Shown here: piece by piece, positions 38,692 to 42,951 of the stretch
Layout of the letters: the number at the start of each line of letters is the position of its first letter
Numbering within the stretch: the stretch's first letter is position 1
Assembly: GCA_902494605.1 (NCBI GenBank)
Contig: CABUUG010000003.1
Coordinates: 1 to 42,951 of the forward strand
Origin: an uncultured Collinsella sp.
Lineage (GTDB): Bacteria; Actinomycetota; Coriobacteriia; Coriobacteriales; Coriobacteriaceae
Length of the DNA stretch: 42,951 bases
Direction: 5' to 3'
Made by a program: the position numbers and the translations under genes
The notes under the pieces: generated by a model
Seen by the model: the letters and a program-made list of their open reading frames with translations, nothing else
Databases searched by the model: none
What the model was told of the DNA's origin: nothing

Positions 38692-38710
38692 GGCGTTTGG
38701 TCGACTAAAC

Positions 38711-39634
38711 CTAGCAGGCGGCCATGATGGGGGCAGCGACCTGCTTCTTACGGGAGAGGACGCCCGGCATCCAGACGCCGTCGTGCTCGTCAGCGATACC
38801 CAGGCCCTTCTGAGCGGCCTCGGTCTCGCCCTCGAGCAGGACCTGCGAGCCCTCCTCCATGATGTCGGTGATGCACAGGACGATGCCGTCGGCACCCTTC
38901 TCGGCGGCGTAGGCGCGCATGGCCTCGCGGATCTCGTCGATCATGCCGAGTGCACGGCTCTTGTCGACGGTCTCGTACTGGCCAATGAGCAGTTTCTTGC
39001 CGGCGGGCTCGAACATCTTGATGTCATTGCCGACCATCTCGGCAGCGGTGAAGGAGCCGGACGGACGGGTGAGGAAGACCTCCATGCCAAACTTGACCGG
39101 ATCGACGCCCACCTGCTCGCCGAGCTTGGCGGCGACGGCGCGGTCGACATCGGTGGTGGTGGGGCTCTTGAGCATGAGCGTGTCCGTCATCATGGCCGAG
39201 AGCAGCAGCTTGGCCTGGACGTCGGAAAGCTCAACGCCGAGCACGCCGGCGAGCTTGGTGACGATGGTGCAGCTGGAGCCCCAGGGCAGGCAGATGTAGT
39301 GCAGCGGACCGGCGGTCTCGAAGTCGCCGATGCGGTGATGATCGACAACGCCAAAGACCGTGGCGTCCTTAAGGCCGGCGACGGACTGGGCAGACTCGTT
39401 GTGGTCGGTGAGGACGACGAGCTGACCGGCCTCGACGGAATCAATCACGCGGGGCTCGGCAATGCCAGCGTCGGCGAGCAGCTTGGCGGACTCGGCCGGA
39501 AGCTGGCCCAGAGCGCAAGCCTCGTAGGTGTTGCCGGCATACTCAACCTGGTTGAGCAGCTGGGACAGGACGACGGCGCTCATGATGGCGTCGTTATCGG
39601 GGTTCTGGTGACCAAAGACAAGAACGTTTGCCAT
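38711..39634 (-). CDS. ppaC: Manganese-dependent inorganic pyrophosphatase
   Basis: This 307-residue family II pyrophosphatase of the DHH superfamily hydrolyses PPi in the cytosol. Metal motifs are VFGHQNPDNDA near the N-terminus, VVLTDHNE and the DHH signature VVDHHRIGDF near residue 97. The C-terminal SRKKQ substrate-binding motif is in VLSRKKQVAAPI. Length is standard (about 309). ATG 39634 has GGAGG upstream. Confidence 0.96.
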   Translation of the reverse strand: MANVLVFGHQNPDNDAIMSAVVLSQLLNQVEYAGNTYEACALGQLPAESAKLLADAGIAEPRVIDSVEAGQLVVLTDHNESAQSVAGLKDATVFGVVDHHRIGDFETAGPLHYICLPWGSSCTIVTKLAGVLGVELSDVQAKLLLSAMMTDTLMLKSPTTTDVDRAVAAKLGEQVGVDPVKFGMEVFLTRPSGSFTAAEMVGNDIKMFEPAGKKLLIGQYETVDKSRALGMIDEIREAMRAYAAEKGADGIVLCITDIMEEGSQVLLEGETEAAQKGLGIADEHDGVWMPGVLSRKKQVAAPIMAAC

Positions 39635-39749
39635 GGATATCCTCCACTTGATATGTGTACTTGGACGTAGCTATGGTAGCACGCCGATGCCGAGCCTTCG
39701 CAGACGGAAGGGCCACGGCATATTTTGGGGCGCAGGCACGGGGGCCAAG

Positions 39750-39800
39750 ACTGTCCCTTTTGCACCATGTTGGTGCAATGTAACCTGTCCCCCTTGCACC
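39750..39800. repeat. Imperfect direct repeat and palindrome after the ROK gene
   Basis: CTGTCCCTTTTGCACCA (39750-39766) and CTGTCCCCCTTGCACCA (39784-39800) differ at two bases. The first overlaps TTGCACCA-TGT-TGGTGCAA, a perfect 8-bp palindrome. It is part of the palindromic intergenic repeat style seen elsewhere in the window. Confidence 0.6.
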
Positions 39801-39802
39801 AG

Positions 39803-40756
39803 CTATTTACCGGCAGCGCGCAGGGCTACGTAGGCGGCACCGATGATGCCGGCGTCGTTTCCGAGCGAAGCGACCTTAATGGGCGTCTCGCGCGAGGCGG
39901 AAAGCGCGTACTGCTTAAAGTGCTCGCGAACCTTGTCGAGGTAGACATCGGCCGAGGCGGAGGCGCCGCCGCCGATGAGGAACATCTCGGGATCAACCAC
40001 GTTGGCAATAAGCGCCAGTGCGCGGCCGAGATAGTCGGCCATGGTATCGGCCGCGGCCAGCGCGAGCTTGTCGCCCTCGCGACAAGCCTGGAACACGTCC
40101 TAGGAATCGGAGGGACCGGTGAGCTCGATGGGGTCGACGCCCGCCTTCTTGCACTCGGCAAGGTAGTTGCTCACCACGCCGGTGGCACTGGAATACTGCT
40201 CCAGGTGGCCATGGCCGCCGCAGCCGCAGGTGCGCTCCTCGGCCGGGTTCAGGCACATGTGGCCAATCTCGCCGCCAGCACCCACAACGCCCGATACCAC
40301 GTCGCCGTTAACGATAACGCCGCCGCCCACGCCGGTACCAATGGTGACCATCACCACGTTCTGTACGCCCTTGGCAGAGCCGAGCCAGGCCTCGCCCATA
40401 GCAGCAGCGTTGGCGTCGTTCTCGTACTTAACGACCGCGTCGGGGCAGTGCTCCTGGATGGCGATCTTGAGCTCGGGCAGGTTGATGGCGATGTTCGCCT
40501 TGACCTTGGCATCGCCCGATGCCGGAATGGGGCACGGAACGGCCAGGCCAATGCCCGACACAAAGGCACGCGGAATCTGGGCCTTGGCGACCACCTGGTC
40601 GATAGCCTCGGTCACCGCGGCAAAGCCCGCAGCGTCAACGATGGGAGGCGTGGGCACGCTGGCCTTGGCAAGCAGGTTTCCGTCCTCATCGAACAGACCC
40701 TCCTTGACCGAGGTGCCGCCGACGTCGATGCCGATGTAATACTGCTTAGGTTCCAT
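39803..40756 (-). pseudogene. ROK-family glucokinase/sugar kinase interrupted by an in-frame TAG
   Basis: Intact, this would be a 317-residue ROK sugar kinase. Phosphate-binding starts at YYIGIDVGGTSVKEGLFD. Next come the GTGVGGGVIVNG and GAGGEIGHMCLNP segments and the zinc motif CGCGGHGHLEQYSS (Cys-rich, with the His). A single TAG at 40100-40102 then stops translation after 218 residues. The reading frame continues past it without change (DVFQACREGDKLALAAADT, then IGGGASAS) to a normal TAG end. A one-base change from AAG (Lys) would explain it. Glucose or N-acetyl-hexosamine substrate is likely. It is a pseudogene unless the stop is a sequencing error or read through. Confidence 0.8.
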
Positions 40757-41092
40757 GGGAGCCCGCCTTTCTCGTTTAAACATTGCCTGTATGGTACCGC
40801 TCCCAAGGCAAAAACCTACCAAAAAGGACAGGTTTGTTTTGGCAGGTTTTATCTGGGGAAGCGCAGAGTACGAGATTCGGTTCGCTGGGTGTTATATCGG
40901 TTCGGCCCCGTCCTCGGACCGATCATTTCTCAACACGACACTACTCAGATGTTTATCATTTAAAACGCTCTAATTTTACAAGCGGGGCGACTTTTAATTT
41001 TATCTTTCTCGAACTTTTCAATAACTCAATAGAGATACTTAGGTGTTGACTATACTTTCTTTTATTCTCAATCAAGTTGGAAAGGAGGTTCC
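40757..41092. other. 336-bp divergent regulatory region between ROK kinase and GntR
   Basis: No gene is seen. It contains AAAACCTACCAAAA (40811-40824) facing TTTTGGCAGGTTTT (40837-40850), imperfect by one base. A hairpin ATCGGTTCGG/TCGGACCGAT lies near 40897-40924, and TTGACT near 41045 may be a -35 box for the downstream regulator. The DNA becomes AT-rich toward the GntR start. Confidence 0.5.
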
Positions 41093-41812
41093 ATGATTCC
41101 CAAATACGAGGCGATAGCTGCAGATATTCGTCGAAGTATTGAGGATGGCGCTCTTAAACCGGGCGACAAGCTTCCCACCGTCGTTGAGTTCTGCGAGCTC
41201 TATAGCGTTTCAAAAATCACCGTCAAACGAGCTATTGAACAAATCACCGAGGAAGGTCTTATTACCAGCCGACGCGGATCGGGTACCTACGTTAAGGACA
41301 CGGCGGGACTTCCCGGCCAGGCGTTTTTCCAGGGCAAAAACGACCGTGCCCAGGGCTTTTCATCTGAGCACCGCGGGGAGAAGGTGACCTCGGTGGTCTA
41401 CGATTTCTCGATCGTTAATCCACCAGCGGACATCGCAGCCCAGCTGGGAATTGCCGAGGATGACTTTGCCTATCACGTCGTGCGCGTGCGTCAGGCCGAT
41501 GAGAAGCCCATCGTTATCGAGTACACCTACATGCCCCTCGAGCTGATTCCAGGCCTTAAAAAGAAGGACCTGTACGGATCGGTCTACCGCTTCATCCGCG
41601 AGCAATGTGGGCTGAAGATTTCGAGCTTCCACCGTACCATTCGCGCCGTGGCAGCAACCGAGGAAGAAGCCGAGCGTCTGGATACCAAACCTGGCTCTCC
41701 CCTGCTCGAACTCACCCAGATTGGCTTTTTGGACAGCGGCGCCGCCTTTGAGTATTCGGTCTCGCGCAACGTTGGCGACCGCTTTGAGTTGCACAACGTA
41801 ACGTTGGCATAG
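41093..41812 (+). CDS. Second GntR-family regulator (HutC/UTRA subgroup)
   Basis: This 239-residue transcription factor has an N-terminal winged helix: IPKYEAIAADIRRSIEDGAL, then KLPTVVEFCELYSVSKITVK and the RRGSGTYV wing. The UTRA domain (about 90-239) carries VVRVRQADEKPIVIEYTYMP, LYGSVYRFIREQCGL and the typical C-terminal FEYSVSRNVGDRFEL. It is a paralogue in type of the regulator at 8617-9348 but clearly distinct. With manA directly downstream it may respond to a phosphorylated hexose. ATG 41093 has AAAGGAGG upstream. Confidence 0.87.
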   Translation: MIPKYEAIAADIRRSIEDGALKPGDKLPTVVEFCELYSVSKITVKRAIEQITEEGLITSRRGSGTYVKDTAGLPGQAFFQGKNDRAQGFSSEHRGEKVTSVVYDFSIVNPPADIAAQLGIAEDDFAYHVVRVRQADEKPIVIEYTYMPLELIPGLKKKDLYGSVYRFIREQCGLKISSFHRTIRAVAATEEEAERLDTKPGSPLLELTQIGFLDSGAAFEYSVSRNVGDRFELHNVTLA

Positions 41813-41886
41813 GTTTTTGTAATCCGGTGGGTGCTCGTTTTGAGCCGTCTTACGCGGCACCCGCACAACCTTATGGGAGTATGCAC

Positions 41887-42819
41887 ATGTCCGATTTGAT
41901 TAAACTCACGCCGATCTTCCACGAGAAGATCTGGGGCGGGCGCCAGCTCGAAACCGTGTTTGGCTACGACATTCCCGAGGGTCCCATCGGTGAGTGCTGG
42001 GCCATCTCGGCCCATCCCAACGGCGACTGCCAGATTGCGGAGGGCCCGTACGCCGGTCACACGCTGTCATGGCTGTGGACCGAGCACCGCGAGCTCTTTG
42101 GCAATTGCGAGGGCAAGGAGTTCCCGCTGCTCATTAAGATTCTGGACGCCAAGGACGACCTTTCGATCCAGATTCACCCCAACGACGAGTACGCCGCCGA
42201 GCACGAGAACGGCAGCCTAGGCAAAACCGAGTGCTGGTATGTACTGGACTGCGAGCCCGGCGCCACGATCATCGTCGGCCAGCGTGCGCACGACCGCGCC
42301 GAGGCCGCGCGGATGATCGAGGAAGGCCGTTGGGACGAGATGCTCAACGTGCTGCCGATTCACAAGGGAGACTTTTTCCAGATTGATTCCGGTACCGTTC
42401 ACGCCATCAAGGCCGGCACGCTCATTTTGGAAACGCAGCAGTCGTGCGACGTGACGTATCGCCTGTACGATTACGACCGCCCCGGCACCGACGGCAAACT
42501 GCGTCCCCTGCACATTGAGCAGAGCCTCGACTGCATAAACTTTGATGCTCAGGCTCCGACCGACGGCACGGTGACCGCGCCCGAGGTGGACGGCGTGACC
42601 GAGCTCGAGTCTTGCCCCTGCTACACCGTCGATCGCGTACGCGTTAACAACAGCAAGACCCTCGACCAGCGCTGGCCCTTCATGTGCCTGTCAGTCATCG
42701 ACGGCGAAGGCACCGTCTGCGGCGACCCCGTCCACAAGGGAAGCCACCTGCTGGCCCCGAGCACCGTCAGCTCCATCGACCTCGAAGGCAAGATGGAACT
42801 GATTATCAGCCACCTGTAG
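41887..42819 (+). CDS. manA: Mannose-6-phosphate isomerase, type I
   Basis: This 310-residue zinc enzyme interconverts mannose-6-phosphate and fructose-6-phosphate. Cupin metal motifs are IQIHPNDEYA with Gln and His, GKTECWYVL with the Glu ligand, and GTVHAIKAGTLILETQQSCDVTYRLYDYDR with the second His and the catalytic Arg. Length fits the short bacterial form. ATG 41887 has GGGAG seven bases upstream; ATG 41881 is too close to it. It lies 74 bases after the GntR gene and is likely cotranscribed. Confidence 0.9.
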   Translation: MSDLIKLTPIFHEKIWGGRQLETVFGYDIPEGPIGECWAISAHPNGDCQIAEGPYAGHTLSWLWTEHRELFGNCEGKEFPLLIKILDAKDDLSIQIHPNDEYAAEHENGSLGKTECWYVLDCEPGATIIVGQRAHDRAEAARMIEEGRWDEMLNVLPIHKGDFFQIDSGTVHAIKAGTLILETQQSCDVTYRLYDYDRPGTDGKLRPLHIEQSLDCINFDAQAPTDGTVTAPEVDGVTELESCPCYTVDRVRVNNSKTLDQRWPFMCLSVIDGEGTVCGDPVHKGSHLLAPSTVSSIDLEGKMELIISHL

Positions 42820-42852
42820 GTCACCGGTCCCCAAGCGCTCGCCGGGACGGGG

Positions 42853-42951
42853 CGCGGGGTTTGGTCGCCTGCTCGGACAGTCCTGCTCGCACGGAGAGCA
42901 CATTAAGTGCTCTCCGGCTCGTGCGGAACTCGCGATCGACCAAACCCCGCG
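42853..42951. repeat. Nested inverted repeat at the right edge
   Basis: CGCGGGGTTTGGTCG (42853-42867) is the exact complement of 42937-42951. Inside lies a second perfect hairpin, CGGAGAGCAC (42892-42901) with GTGCTCTCCG (42907-42916). The unit may continue beyond the window. It may be a terminator-associated repeat after manA. Confidence 0.65.

Noticed and set aside
1..42951. CRISPR array or phage cluster
   Set aside because: No regularly spaced direct repeats and no cas, capsid, integrase or portal genes were seen.

Overview
The window looks like chromosomal DNA of a Coriobacteriia member, most likely Collinsella. This rests on high GC, actinobacterial gene content, a mannose-family PTS for N-acetylgalactosamine (GalNAc), hydrogenase maturation genes, an Mn-dependent pyrophosphatase and many short palindromic intergenic repeats. 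The genus is inferred from gene content and style, not from a marker gene.

Layout. 1-1621: an IS110-family element, probably with its guide-RNA region, ending in matching 8-bp repeats. 1760-3321: an unusual orphan PTS EIIB with its phosphorylated His changed to Tyr, tRNA-Thr(CGT), a YhcH-type sugar gene and a relic of a second nagA. 3355-12740: a GalNAc utilisation locus, mostly on the minus strand. It encodes EIIA-YajC-EIIB-EIIC-EIID, a GntR/UTRA regulator, AgaS, a GalNAc-6-phosphate deacetylase, a LacX-like epimerase and a tagatose-6-phosphate kinase; no tagatose-bisphosphate aldolase lies in the window. Two near-identical operator-like sites precede EIIA and agaS. 12741-13443: a non-coding region rich in inverted repeats. 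13444-14331: a DUF2975 membrane protein with its small HTH partner.

14446-20702: a membrane-anchored SurA-like protein; a tight four-gene operon of a beta-hydroxyacid dehydrogenase with a His/Cys-rich tail, a small membrane protein, a HEAT-like protein and an isocitrate-dehydrogenase-like enzyme; then DegV and a long-form ribosome hibernation factor (hpf/raiA). 21020-28310: an orphan binding lipoprotein, a strongly structured promoter-driven non-coding stretch between comFC and hpf (candidate raiA-type RNA), a 215-bp palindromic element, a nuclease-like gene, then comFC, ricT-like, holB and tmk. 28550-36998: a zinc-ribbon membrane protein; a tatA-tatC-hypA-hypB-topoisomerase cluster; a STAS protein; an aminotransferase; and a small conserved-looking protein. 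37085-42819: nhaA, ppaC, a ROK sugar kinase broken by one in-frame TAG, a second GntR/UTRA regulator and manA.

How the parts fit. The central locus imports and phosphorylates GalNAc, deacetylates it (NagA/AgaA), deaminates and isomerises it to tagatose-6-phosphate (AgaS), and phosphorylates that (LacC). The 3' nagA relic and Tyr-EIIB suggest a second, decayed version of the same locus. Hyp and Tat proteins together fit maturation and export of a NiFe hydrogenase encoded elsewhere.
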